Assembly (NCBI RefSeq): GCF_036324505.1
Contig: NC_086354.1
Location: 5,624,217 to 5,688,216 of the forward strand
Length of the DNA stretch: 64,000 bases
Origin: Eleginops maclovinus
Taxonomy: Eukaryota > Chordata > Actinopteri > Perciformes > Eleginopidae
Reading direction: 5' to 3'
Shown here: positions 1-29,469 of the stretch, one piece after another
Layout of the letters: the number at the start of each line of letters is the position of its first letter
Position numbering within the stretch: the stretch's first letter is position 1
Notes under the pieces: generated by a model
What the model was told of the DNA's origin: nothing
Seen by the model: the letters and a program-made list of their open reading frames with translations, nothing else
Databases searched by the model: none
Translations under genes and position numbers: made by a program

Positions 1-48
1 AATGTGTTTCTATCAGTCTCTCATATTTGTGCAATCTGCGCCTCCAAG

Positions 49-18619
<18,571 letters not shown>

Positions 18620-19190
18620 CAAATGCAACACATCGTCTCTCTGCCATCCACTGTCCCTTCAGTCTGGATTTATTTGGAATTACTTGCGTCTCGTAAAAAG
18701 CTCATCAAATGTTGTCCTTCTTTTTTTAAAACTGGTTTGCCACAGTTTTGCTGTAAATAACAAGAAAAGAGTACAAGCTATTAACTTGAACACAGCTTTA
18801 TATTGTAGATATCATATATATTAGCACTATTCATTCCTCTGTGTATTTATTTTAATTCCTTTTTATTTTCTATTTCTATTTATAGAGTACACGGTAATCC
18901 TAGATTTTATTTTGATTTTTTTCCTATTCTAATTCTATTGCACATTTATTAGAGAATGTCAACACAGGTGGGATTTTTATGAATGTTTATATTTATGCTT
19001 TGTAATTTGAAGGTGAACAAATGACATTATGATTATGATAATATTGTTTTTACTCCACAGGTGTTCAGACATGTTTTATAAACATGTTAAAGACTTTTGC
19101 AGAAAGTGTATATTTCTTTATATAGTAGCAAAGTATAAACCAAAGTCAAACCAAAGAGTCTTTTAATAAAGAAAATAAATCTTTACTTAT
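18620..19190 (+). other. ddr2: ddr2 3' UTR with poly(A) signal
   Basis: AT-rich sequence after the ddr2 stop codon. AATAAA at 19165-19170, with a second AATAAA-like site a few bases later, predicts cleavage near 19190. No further coding exon was seen before the hsd17b7 promoter. UTR length is inferred, not shown by transcript data. Confidence 0.65.
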
Positions 19191-19620
19191 ATGTGTATCA
19201 GTTTCCTTGTTATAGGTAGGCTACATTAACACAATTATTGTTCTTTACTAGACTTAATTATTTCCATTATGTACTACTTCTTCTCAGAATGGTTCAGTTA
19301 CTAGCTACCTTTATATTTAGATTATTATTACAAAATATGAAGAAACTAATGATATAGTAACACACAGCTACCCAGCAGTTCTGCCTTAAACTTAATTTAT
19401 CAGCTATAACATTAAAATAATGTACAAATAATTTCACCACGAATTATAATCAAACAAACAGGCAGGACTCATACTTGTAACTTGTATTTTCTGCACAAGT
19501 GCTTCTACTCTGTTATCTGTGTTTAGACCGTATTACAGACATTAATCAATAATCCACATTTTCAGTCGTTGCGCCCTTTTTCTGTTATGGGCCTCTTCGC
19601 TCTCCGTAGTGAGGCATCTG

Positions 19621-19694
19621 ATTGGCTGGGTGTTTGTTGACATCCAATCACACCACGTCTCTGGTCCTGCACATAGGCTGAAGTTGTTCATTGG
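19621..19694 (+). promoter_or_regulatory. hsd17b7: hsd17b7 promoter: SRE-like site with CCAAT boxes
   Basis: ATCACACCAC at 19647-19656 matches the classical sterol regulatory element ATCACCCCAC at 9 of 10 positions. It overlaps a CCAAT box (19644-19648). Inverted CCAAT boxes (ATTGG) lie at 19621-19625 and 19690-19694. Sterol genes activated by SREBP usually pair such sites with NF-Y boxes. All sit 100-175 bp upstream of the start codon. Binding is inferred from sequence only. Confidence 0.55.
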
Positions 19695-19795
19695 TATCGG
19701 ACGATGGGCTGCTTCGTTCAGAGTTGATTCACACCTGGTTTAAACTTTGTTACGGTCCCGTTTTCGCCTACCGACGCTGCTAGCACCGGGGAGAC

Positions 19796-20244
19796 ATGGA
19801 GAGAGTTGTCCTCATAACCGGCGCGAACAGGTAGGTCACTAAAACAGCGTCGCAACGATAAATAGTCTCGGTATTTAACATTGTTTCAAAGTGACACCTG
19901 CACGAGCTCAAAGCCTCACTGAGGGAGAACTGCTTCTAAATGGGATAAACTGACTAAACGGACTGATGTCTTCCAGCTGTTAGAACAATGCTAGTTGATG
20001 AATCTTCTTTTATCAACCATTGAATTGTAAGGGCTTCCAACATATACAATAATAATAAAGATAACGAGGTGCATAACAAAAAACCGAACAGCAACTCATA
20101 CCCTACAACAAAACACATTACATTTAAAGGTTGTTAAGTTATACATAAAATGCTAATTGCTAAAGATATATCCTTAGTAAGCTTTATAGAAAATACTTTA
20201 AAACAAATCATTTTTAAAATATAGTATACATTTGTATTTTTATA

Positions 20245-20276
<32 letters not shown>

Positions 20277-23200
20277 ATATGTATATATATATATATTTTT
20301 AATGTAAACACAAATTAAAACCACCAAGATACAGAAAAACATACGCAAATAATAAAATACAGGTATATCTACAGCGGTACTATCTGATTTATTACTTCCA
20401 TCAAAAACATTTCAACTGTGTAACATTTCCAATACACTTGCACAGAGTAGATCTACCTACTATCAACATGCATTGTACACATTTTAATTTAGATTTGTTA
20501 GAACTTGCGACAACAACTTATTTTTGTTATCTGCCTTTATTATTTATTTCTTCTACAACTGTAATAACAAGTCTTCTATGTTTACCAGTCAACTCACTAT
20601 GTGTCGGATCAGAGTCCTTAGGGAAGTTTGTTTACACAGTAATGTTTTGTCTTTCTCCTGTCACTTTGTCCAGCGGCATCGGCCTGGCCCTGTGTGAGAG
20701 GCTGCTGACGGAGGACAGTCAGCTGCGGTTGTGTCTGGCCTGCAGGAACATGCAGCGAGCGGAGGCTGCTCGCACAGCCCTGCTGACCTCTCACACTAAC
20801 GCACATGTGGATCTCCTGCAGCTGGACGTGGGCTCTGTGCAGTCAGTGCTCAGTGCTGCTCAGGAAGTCAAGGCCAGGTATTTATACCGAGATACAGGGA
20901 TGTCATGACACTGTTGATGTACGTGTACTCACCTGAATATGGAACTGAGGTTGATCTTTGTGTTTCTCTGCAGGTACACCAGAATTGACTTCTTGTATCT
21001 AAATGCAGGAATCATGCCCAATCCACAGCTGGATTTGAAAGCTTTTTTCACGGGTCTTTTCTCCAAGTAAGTTCCAAAATGTAGTTTGAGACTTGCTTCA
21101 GAATAACAATAGTCCTGGGGAAAAATGTGGTTTTGTGTGGGAAGCTTCATTTTACAACTTACTGATCAAAGTCAAAGTCAAAGTCCACTTTATTGTCAAA
21201 GTTTCCACATGTGTTATACATACAGAAAATTGAAATACCGTTTCTGGCAGTCCCACAGTGCGAACATAAACAAGAACATATAACATAAAAAGATAAGAGC
21301 GTAGAAAAAAATAGGGGGGGTAAAAAGGGGTATACAAAAAAAAACAATTAAGTAATATATACAGTGGGGCAAAAAAGTATTTAGTCAGCCACCAATTGTG
21401 CAAGTTCTCCCATTTAAAAAGATGAGAGAGGCCTGTAATTTTTATCATAGGTACACTTCAACTATGAGAGACAAAATGAGAAAAAAAAATCCAGGAAATC
21501 ACATTGTAGGATTTTTAAAGAATTTATTGGTAAATTCCTCGGTAAAATAAGTATTTGGTCACCTACAAACAAGCAAGATTTCTGGCTCTCACAGACCTGT
21601 AACTTCTTCTTTAAGAGGCTCCTCTGTCCTCCACTCGTTACCTGTATTAATGGCACCTTTTTGAACTCGTTATCAGTATAAAAGACACCTGTCCACAACC
21701 TCAAACAGTCATACTCCAAACTCCACTATGGCCAAGACCAAAGAGCTGTCAAAGGAGACCAGAGACAACATTGTAGACCTGCACCAGGCTGGGAAAACTG
21801 AATCTGCAATAGGTAAGCAGCTTGGTGTGAAGAAATCAACTGTGGGAGCAATTATTAGAAAATGGAAGACATACAAGACCACTGCTAATCTCCCTCGACC
21901 TGGGGCTCCACGCAAGATCTCACCCCGTGGGGTCAAAATGATCACAAGAACGGTGAGCAAAAATCCCAGAACCACACGGGGGGACCTAGGGAATGACCTG
22001 CAGAGAGCTGGGACCAAAGTAACAGAGGCTACCATCAGTAACACACTATGCCGCCAGGGACTTAAATCCTGCAGTTCCAGACGTGTCCCCCTGCTTAAGC
22101 CAGTACATGTCCAGGCCCGTCTGAAGTTTGCTAGAGGGCATTTGGATGATCCAGAAGAGGATTGGGAGAATGTCATATGGTCAGATGAAACCAAAATAGA
22201 ACTTTTTGGTAAAAACTCAACTCGTCGTGTTTGGAGGAGAAAGAATGCAGGGTTGCATCCAAAGAACACCATACCTACTGTGAAGCATGGGGGTGGAAAC
22301 ATCGTGCTTTGGGGCTGTTTTTCTGCAAAGGGACCAGGGCGACTGATCCGTGTAAAGGAAAGAATGAATGGGGCCATGTATCGTGAGATTTTGAGTGAAA
22401 ACCTCCTTCCATCAGCAAGGGCACTGAAGATGAAGCGTGGCTGGGTCTTTCAGCATGACAATGATCCCAAACACACCGCCAGGGCAACGAAGGAGTGGCT
22501 TCGTAAGAAGCATTTTAAGGTCCTGGAGTGGCCTAGCCAGTCTCCAGATCTCAACCCCATAGAAAATCTTTGGAGGGAGTTGAAAGTCCGTGTTGCCCAG
22601 CGACAGCCCCAAAACATCACTGCTTTAGAGGAGATCTGCATGGAGGAATGGGCCAAAATACCAGCAACAGTGTGTGAAAACCTTGTGAAGACTTACAGAA
22701 AACGTTTGACCTCTGTCATTGCCAACAAAGGGTATACAACAAAGTATTGAGATGAACTTTTGTTATTGACCAAATACTTATTTTCCACAATAATTTGAAA
22801 TAAATTCTTTAAAATCCTACAATGTGATTTCCTGGATTTTTTTTTCTCATTCTGTCTCTCATAGTTGAGGTATACCTATGATACAAATTACAGGCCTCTC
22901 TCATCTTTTTAAATGGGAGAACTTGCACAATCGGTGGCTGACTAAATACTTTTTTGCCCCACTGTACATATGTTGGACACAATCAGGATCAGCACAGTTT
23001 GACAGTAGTGCACGTAGGTCTTTAGTGCAAATAATACTTTGTGCAAAGTACCAGGAATGTTGTCAGGTCCCGCAGCCTTGCGGGTATTAATCCTCAGCAG
23101 TGTGCTCTTCACACTGGCTGGGGACAGACACAGAGCCTGGTCGTCGGCGGGGGGGGGTGGTTTTCTGCGCAGTTGTGTTGTTCTGTGCTTCGAAGCGTGC

Positions 23201-26200
23201 AAAGAAGCCGTTGAGGTTGTTGAGCAGGGAGGTGTGACTGTCACAGGTCTGCGGTGGTAGTTTGTAGTCCGTTATGGTCCTAATACCCTGCCGCAGGCTC
23301 CGTGAGTCCCTGCTGTCTTTGAAATGTCCTGTGATTTTCCTGGTGTACAGACGTTTAGCTTTCCTGATGCCACGGCACAGGTCAGCCCTGATGATGGTGA
23401 AGTAAGTCCCAGTGTCAGCCTAATGACTCAGAGTGCCTAATGTACTGCATATCTTTGTTTTGAATTTCATATCTGATTTAAAGGGCATTTGGATGTTTCA
23501 AGTAGGGTTGTATAAGGTTTGTCGGTATAATATAATACAAATATTTTCTCTGTTTTGCCCCGCCTTGAGACAGCTACTATGAATCAGTACACTGACTATG
23601 GACAATTACCTCATCATGCAACCCTAACTTCCCAACATTCAAACTGTGTCTTCAAAGCTTGATGGCTGTAAACCAGTGCACCCTGTCTGTTGTCCCTGCT
23701 GTTCTGTAACAGTTTCTCCTCTCCCTGCAGGAATGTGGTCAGAATGTTTGCCACGGCAGAGGGCATCCTGACCCAACAGGACCGCCTCAACTCAGACGGT
23801 CTGCAGGAAGTGTTTGCCACCAACCTCTTCGGTCATTTTCTCCTGGTACTGCACACATGCCTGAAATCTAGAATTATGTTCTTTTAATTTCACATATTAG
23901 CCTTTATAGAGTCCCCCATACTATATGTTGTTGCAACATAGTGTAGTTAGTAATAATATGTAGTACATGCATAGACCATGGTATATTGCATATGGATTTA
24001 GTGTGTCCACATGGCATATTTCTCTGCATCTACCATCTTTTTAATAGTGTGAAGTGAAATCTGTTCAGGTGATATGGATGAAATTAGTTTCATGTTGTAT
24101 CGCCAAAGGAAGAAATATTGTAGTTTACCGGAAAAATAAACTCAGATGTCATTAAAGAATTGAGTTGATTACAGTTTTATTTGTATTTAACCTTTATTAA
24201 ACCAGAAGTATTTCCCTTTGAGATTCAGTATTTCTTTTAGGGGGCCAAGACAGCAACATAGACAGTTTTCACATAAAAGAGCAAAGCATCAAACATGCCT
24301 TTTGACACTGTTATAAAACCAAACAAAAAGACATGTATGGTAATAACTCGCAATTGTAAATTGTTTTTTCCCCAACCTTTAAAATACTGTGAAAACAAGA
24401 TGCCCAACAGGATGGCAACTTTCCTCATTACTTTAAGAAGCTAAAAAGAGAAGCTAAGAAAACAATACACCTACAGTACACTTAAAAAATGTAATACTCT
24501 AATAAAATATTACATAAAAATGAAGTCAGAAGACAACAAAGACAAACTATTTCGCATCATATGTAACATCATTTTCAAAGCTCTGTAGATGGATTTCTTG
24601 CTGAAATTGTTAACAATAAACACAAGATTAATGATATGTACATAAAAGTGATGTACCCTGTCTGTGTGTCTGTGGTGCAGATCAGGGAGCTGGAGCCGCT
24701 GCTCTCCAGGATAGTGTGGACCTCCTCCAGTAACGCCCGCCGCTCCGCCTTCAGCATGGAGGACATGCAGCACCGAGAAGGGAGGGAGTCCTACAGCTCC
24801 TCTAAGTACGCCGCAGACATGCTCAGCCTGGCACTCAACAGCCAGAAGAATGGCCAGGTCAGTGTGTTACTGTCTGACGTTTGACATTCACACACATTCA
24901 CAAGGTCATTATAGTGGCTGTTGGCAGTCCAAAAAAAGCTGCAAGGGACTAAACACGGGGGACTGCTGCGCACAATAACACATCTGAATGCGTTTTCCCA
25001 TTTAATCTTCCACACAACTACAAGTTAAGGATCCCCCAATGTTCTTAGCATGGCTTCAAAGTCCACCCTCATTTATGTTTTTCAGTATCAATCACCTGTT
25101 TTTAGTCTTGAAAGGGGAGGTATAATATTAGTGAGGCTGTATTTATCTTGAGTGGTTGAAGAAGGAGGGGAAACAAAAGCGTGGTTATATATTTTCAGGG
25201 GCAAACATCACTGTCAAGAACATTGTTGTCATTATTATAATAAACCCACACTCAGTTGTACTCACTGGAGACGGGCTCATGATCCCCAATGTGCAGTACT
25301 GTGTAAACAAAAGTTACAATGTGGTTGAGTTTCCTATAGGTGGCGCCTAAAAGCTTGTTATTGTGATGACTGTTAATACTGTATTTTATACAGCGTGGAC
25401 AAAATGAAGAGACCACTTTCTCTTGTTTTATTATTTATAAACATGTCTTTAAGTTAAAATATTTGTTTTATTATTTATTGTATTCTATAAACTACGGACA
25501 ATTTCTGGAATGGCTGGCATACATGTAGAGATAAAGATTTAAGAAAAAGTTGGAGTGGTCTCTTAATTTTTTCCGCGGCTGTATGTCATACATGACTTGC
25601 TTTGCTGGTAATAATAAAAACAGTAATAATATTTGTCTTAATTAATGATAACATTTATTCTTTATTCTTTTACAACGTCTACATGTAATTGTAAGTGTCA
25701 ACAGCATAACTCCTCCTAGTTTTTTTCTCTGTTCCTAATACAAAGTGCTTTTTGTTTTTGCCGCTGTTATTTGCTCATTCTTTGTTGTTGTTTTTGCTCA
25801 TACTACCGTCAGCCCTGTCTCTCAGGAGGATTTTGCACATTGTAAAGATGAAATGGATGTCATCATTGCTCACTGTGGCTTTAGACTGCGTACAGTTAAA
25901 CTATTGACTGTAAAATGTTTGCTTAAATTGAGTTGGACTTTTAAGTTGACATGCAAAAATGTATAATAACATTTGAGAACTCCCACTACTCCCAACTCCA
26001 TCAACTTTATTAAACAGAGGGTTTTGGATGTTCATCAGGAAGAACGTACACATTCACATGTAATGAGCTATAAATGTGTTCTTATCTCTGTGACAGGGGC
26101 TGTTCTCCTCTGTCATCTGTCCGGGGCTGGTGATGACTAACCTGACCTACGGGATCCTCCCCTCTTTCTTCTGGACCCTCATCATGCCTGTCATGTGGCT

Positions 26201-27748
26201 GGTGAGTGAATTCACTCATCTCTGGTAAACGTGATTAGAGTTGCATATTATGGAGCCATAATAAAAATACAGTACATGTTTAAAAACAATAGGGATAAAA
26301 AATGATATAAAATGAATACATGGAAATGTCAAGAAAGAAAAGTAATAATAGTTTGTTGTTTTTATTCACTGTATATGTATTTCCGTAATAATTCTTAAAA
26401 TCTGTATCTTTTGCAAATGAATTACTCAAAATGTTAGCAATGCAAAAATAGAACAAGGAAAAATGATGGGATGGCAATAATACTGTATTTATATTTATTT
26501 TAAATACAGAAAATCAACCGATGTAAAAAGAAATGAATAACAGCTTTTAATAATAATGTGTTTGGTATTCATTATCTTTTACATTTCCACATTTGTTATT
26601 GTCCTGTTTATTATGTTTTTGTGTTATTGTATTTCTTTTTCATGGCACTCTTAGGATTCCATGGCGTTTGAACTGTCTAATGTAATGTGATGTATTTTCC
26701 CTCTGTGCTGAACAGATCAGGATCTTCACCAACACGTTCACACTCACACCATACAACGGAGCAGAGGCACTGGTATGTTTCTGTCAGTACGAAAAAAGAT
26801 CCACACATATCTCTACTATGAATTCCTATGAACACAACGTCCTGCTCTGCTTTTTAACAGCACTGGTTGTTCCGACAAAACCCTGAGTCTCTGGATCCCA
26901 GAGCAAAGTATCACAGTTTAACATCAGGACTCGGAACAAACTACACTCTGCCTCGACACGTGAGTAACCAGAGCCCGGCGTGGAGAGACATTACACTGCT
27001 TTATGTGAAATTTAAACAAGCTGAACCTTAGTACAGTGGAAACCACTCACAGTGATCACAGTAACTACAAAGCCAGTGCCAGACATATTTCTTTACATAC
27101 GCTGTTTCAATAATAAGCCTGTAATACTATAATCCTCTGCTCACACAGTTCAATGTGTGTATTTTGATATGTTTGATAAAACATTTTTAAATGTATATAT
27201 TTTATTTTTATACTACTCACTGAGAGCTTGGTTAATTTTAAGGCCTGTTAAAAAACATAGAAATGCATTCCCAAGTTGTGGCCTATTTGCACAACTGATT
27301 GTTTTTAATTTGCAAACAGCACTATACTGTTAGTAAAACTAAAGTAGATTATATATTTTATATGCAGTACTGTTTTACAATGTATTTAAATCAGAATACT
27401 TTCACTTAATTATATTGTCTATTGTATTCATTCCAAGGAAAATTGGGTTTTTCAGCAGTTGCTCCGGCTTAGAGTTAAATTAAATACAAATATTAATACA
27501 AACATAGGAAGCGGAAGTACAAAGACTAACACAAGTTGAAGTAAAGTAAAATACAAAAATGTTTATACTAACATAAGAAGCTAAGTGAGAGTGTTTTTAA
27601 GTAAGTATGTTTTTTGTTCTGGTCTCAGATGGACATCGATGAAGGAATGTCTGATGTCCTCTATTCAAAACTCCTCGAGCTTGAAAAAGAAGTCCGAAGG
27701 AAACAGAGTGAGGAAAATGCTGTCATGGAAACTAGTGCGGTGAAATAG
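19796..27748 (+). CDS. hsd17b7: Hydroxysteroid 17-beta dehydrogenase 7 (3-keto-steroid reductase), complete
   Basis: Short-chain dehydrogenase that reduces the C3 ketone in post-squalene cholesterol synthesis and can convert oestrone to oestradiol; the mammalian enzyme is ER-associated and NADPH-dependent. Coding exons: 19796-19830, 20674-20877, 20974-21066, 23731-23845, 24681-24857, 26097-26201, 26716-26772, 26861-26959, 27629-27748 (TAG). Phases join to 1005 nt, 334 residues, against 341 in human by memory. Visible motifs are the cofactor glycine motif TGANSGIG (split between exons 1 and 2), LNAGIM, the serine region VWTSSSNAR, and the catalytic YSSSK. HSD17B7-type landmarks are [25 protein letters not shown] and [12 protein letters not shown] hydrophobic stretch near residues 225-245 may anchor it. 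Intron 3 holds a LINE with a nested Tc1. Confidence 0.95.
20243..20298. repeat. (TA)n(TG)n(TA)n microsatellite
   Basis: Alternating TA and TG dinucleotides in hsd17b7 intron 1. Confidence 0.9.
21362..22964 (+). mobile_element. Tc1/mariner transposon, complete copy 2
   Basis: A 1603-bp element with the same long terminal inverted repeats as copy 1 (CAGTGGGGCAAAAAAGTATT at the left, its complement at the right), flanked by TA (21360-21361, 22965-22966). It lies in hsd17b7 intron 3, nested inside an L2-like LINE remnant. DNA identity to copy 1 is very high along the whole length. Confidence 0.96.
21728..22750 (+). CDS. Tc1-type DD34E transposase, intact (copy 2)
   Basis: A 340-residue uninterrupted frame with the same architecture as the first copy: N-terminal paired-like DNA-binding region, then [14 protein letters not shown] and NPIENLW with 34-residue spacing. 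At the positions that differ, this copy reads [12 protein letters not shown] where copy 1 has [12 protein letters not shown]. That looks closer to the usual GAPRK-type linker of Tc1 proteins, so this copy may be nearer the active consensus. The DDE residues are all present. Transcription or activity is not shown. Confidence 0.95.
   Translation: MAKTKELSKETRDNIVDLHQAGKTESAIGKQLGVKKSTVGAIIRKWKTYKTTANLPRPGAPRKISPRGVKMITRTVSKNPRTTRGDLGNDLQRAGTKVTEATISNTLCRQGLKSCSSRRVPLLKPVHVQARLKFARGHLDDPEEDWENVIWSDETKIELFGKNSTRRVWRRKNAGLHPKNTIPTVKHGGGNIVLWGCFSAKGPGRLIRVKERMNGAMYREILSENLLPSARALKMKRGWVFQHDNDPKHTARATKEWLRKKHFKVLEWPSQSPDLNPIENLWRELKVRVAQRQPQNITALEEICMEEWAKIPATVCENLVKTYRKRLTSVIANKGYTTKY
25391..25581. 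mobile_element. Tc1-type MITE, 191 bp
   Basis: The left end CAGCGTGGACAAAATGAAGA and the complement of the right end (CAGCCGCGGAAAAAATTAAG) are inverted repeats that continue into GAGACCACT on both sides. TA flanks both ends (25389-25390, 25582-25583). No coding sequence. It lies in an hsd17b7 intron. Confidence 0.85.
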
Positions 27749-27810
27749 TTTAGAAGTGAGTCATTTGTAATGGATCATGTTGCTCTGAATAAAAGTGCTC
27801 TTATTCTTTT
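27749..27810 (+). other. hsd17b7: hsd17b7 3' UTR and poly(A) signal
   Basis: AATAAA at 27788-27793 only 40 bases after the stop codon predicts a very short 3' UTR ending near 27810. A longer transcript cannot be excluded. Confidence 0.6.
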
Positions 27811-29300
27811 CATTCTTGCGATTTGTATCACTGAATAATGTGTCTCTATTGTCTTTTCTACATAAGTAATTATCCACAAGACTTTTCTGTCCTATTGAGA
27901 TCAATAACCAGCAGAGGTCTCTCATGTTGTAACTAAATACCACCGCCGCTGCGTCTTCACCTGATATCTGTATCATGTTTCTTGTTCTTCAGCGGGCTTC
28001 TAACCTTACGGACTTTAATCAGCTGTTTGTTTAGGTTTACCTCCAGCTCTACCGTCAGCTGTCACCAGTGTCTCCTTTTACCACAGAACATAAATTATGA
28101 TGCGGTTCGCTGAAAGGCACGACATGCTCACTGATGAGGTCTTTAACAGACACCTGCACCTCTTTTCACAATCTTTCATGCACAAGCTTTGTTTGACTGA
28201 TATTTCACTGGAATGTATAATTGTGAGTGATTTGTGGTAGCGAAAAAGGGCTTTAAAGGCTAAACGGCTTAAAGTATGAATTTAGTTTGGCTTCAGCTGC
28301 TTCTGGATAACTGGTTTGCAAGATGAGTGCCTTTTTTGTTGTTTGATTATAGGAATAAAACTGATAAATTATACATTAAAACATGCATCAGTGCTCTTAT
28401 TTCTAAAGCCATTTCAAAAGGAAAAAAAATAGTGAAATAACTGAACTTTTATCGGAGAAATGTTCCAAACTCTGCGTTTTCTTGTTCGTCAGCCAGATTA
28501 GGAAACAATTACAGGCCCAATTTTCATTCAAATTTAATAAACAGTTCCGCATACTCCAAGGGAGAACCCATTTGCTTTTGAATTTATGGAATCAACCATT
28601 CTAGGTTATATATTTCTTCCATTACACATGAGCATTTGGTTTTGACTGCATGAATGTCCTCTAAAGAAAGCGCTAAAATGGAAATTAGCAATGGTCATAA
28701 ACACGTACCCTGGGCCTGTATAGGGTTTCACTCTTGTTTTTAAAATCAGTGACAAAACTGTAGTTCCATGAAAAAGTGCCTGAATATGTCTTAATCCAAG
28801 AGCTGTCTGTGCACAGGGCAGACTTGTCAGATATTGCTCCACCAGCTGTTGCTCATCATGCCCCTGCTGGCCCTAAACACAACATTTGCAGCTTTTTATA
28901 AACTGACAAATCCCACTTAATCTTATGATATGTGTGTCTGTAGCAGCACAGAGTCACTGCTGCAAACATAAGGACTCGAACACACAGCGTATAGTGTTTA
29001 ACAGCGATAATTCTATAGTATCCATAGAGGGTATTTAAGTAATGTAGATGAATAGAGATATTGGTTTGTGATTTTAAATGCTTGAGTGACAGTGTGTACT
29101 TCTTTAGCCAAACCATGAACTATCTATCTAATTGTGAGTTGTTCTGTACATGTCATACATGTACATGTTCATGTACTTTTGACAATTCAGAACCACCAGA
29201 CTATGGAAAGCTTCCCTTGCATGTGACTTCCTCTCATAATAAAACCCGGATTACTGTAGGAGGATATGAGAGCACATCGTTACATAATGTAAATAACAAC
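27811..29300. other. Intergenic interval hsd17b7-serbp1, nothing recognised
   Basis: About 1.5 kb of AT-rich DNA. I found no exon with a family match, no clear terminal repeats and no RNA gene. It is the candidate join between two ancestral synteny blocks. GC content and CpG density rise from about 29300 into the serbp1 first exon. Confidence 0.5.
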
Positions 29301-29469
29301 ATTGCAGCCTCAGTGTGTTCAGATTGGTGCGCTCAGCACGATGTCCCGGATGGTGCTCGCACCGGAAGAGAAGGGGCAGCTCTCCCAGCCATCTTGTGGC
29401 AGCATCCAGCGAATTGTTCGCATCAAGCCTCGTAGAATCGGAGGTGAATCCCGCTGAAGGGGCACCATC

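Larger units (their letters stand above)
21165..23405 (-). mobile_element. L2/CR1-like LINE fragment, internally deleted and split by a Tc1
   Basis: The antisense strand from about 23400 to 23040 encodes the start of a reverse transcriptase, including [11 protein letters not shown] and [15 protein letters not shown], typical of the L2/CR1/Rex1 group. It is followed by 3'-end-like sequence (22967-23040 and 21173-21361) ending in a (GACTTT)n tail at 21168-21190. Most of the reverse transcriptase is missing. The Tc1 at 21362-22964 inserted into this remnant, so the LINE is older. The outer boundaries are approximate. Confidence 0.7.
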
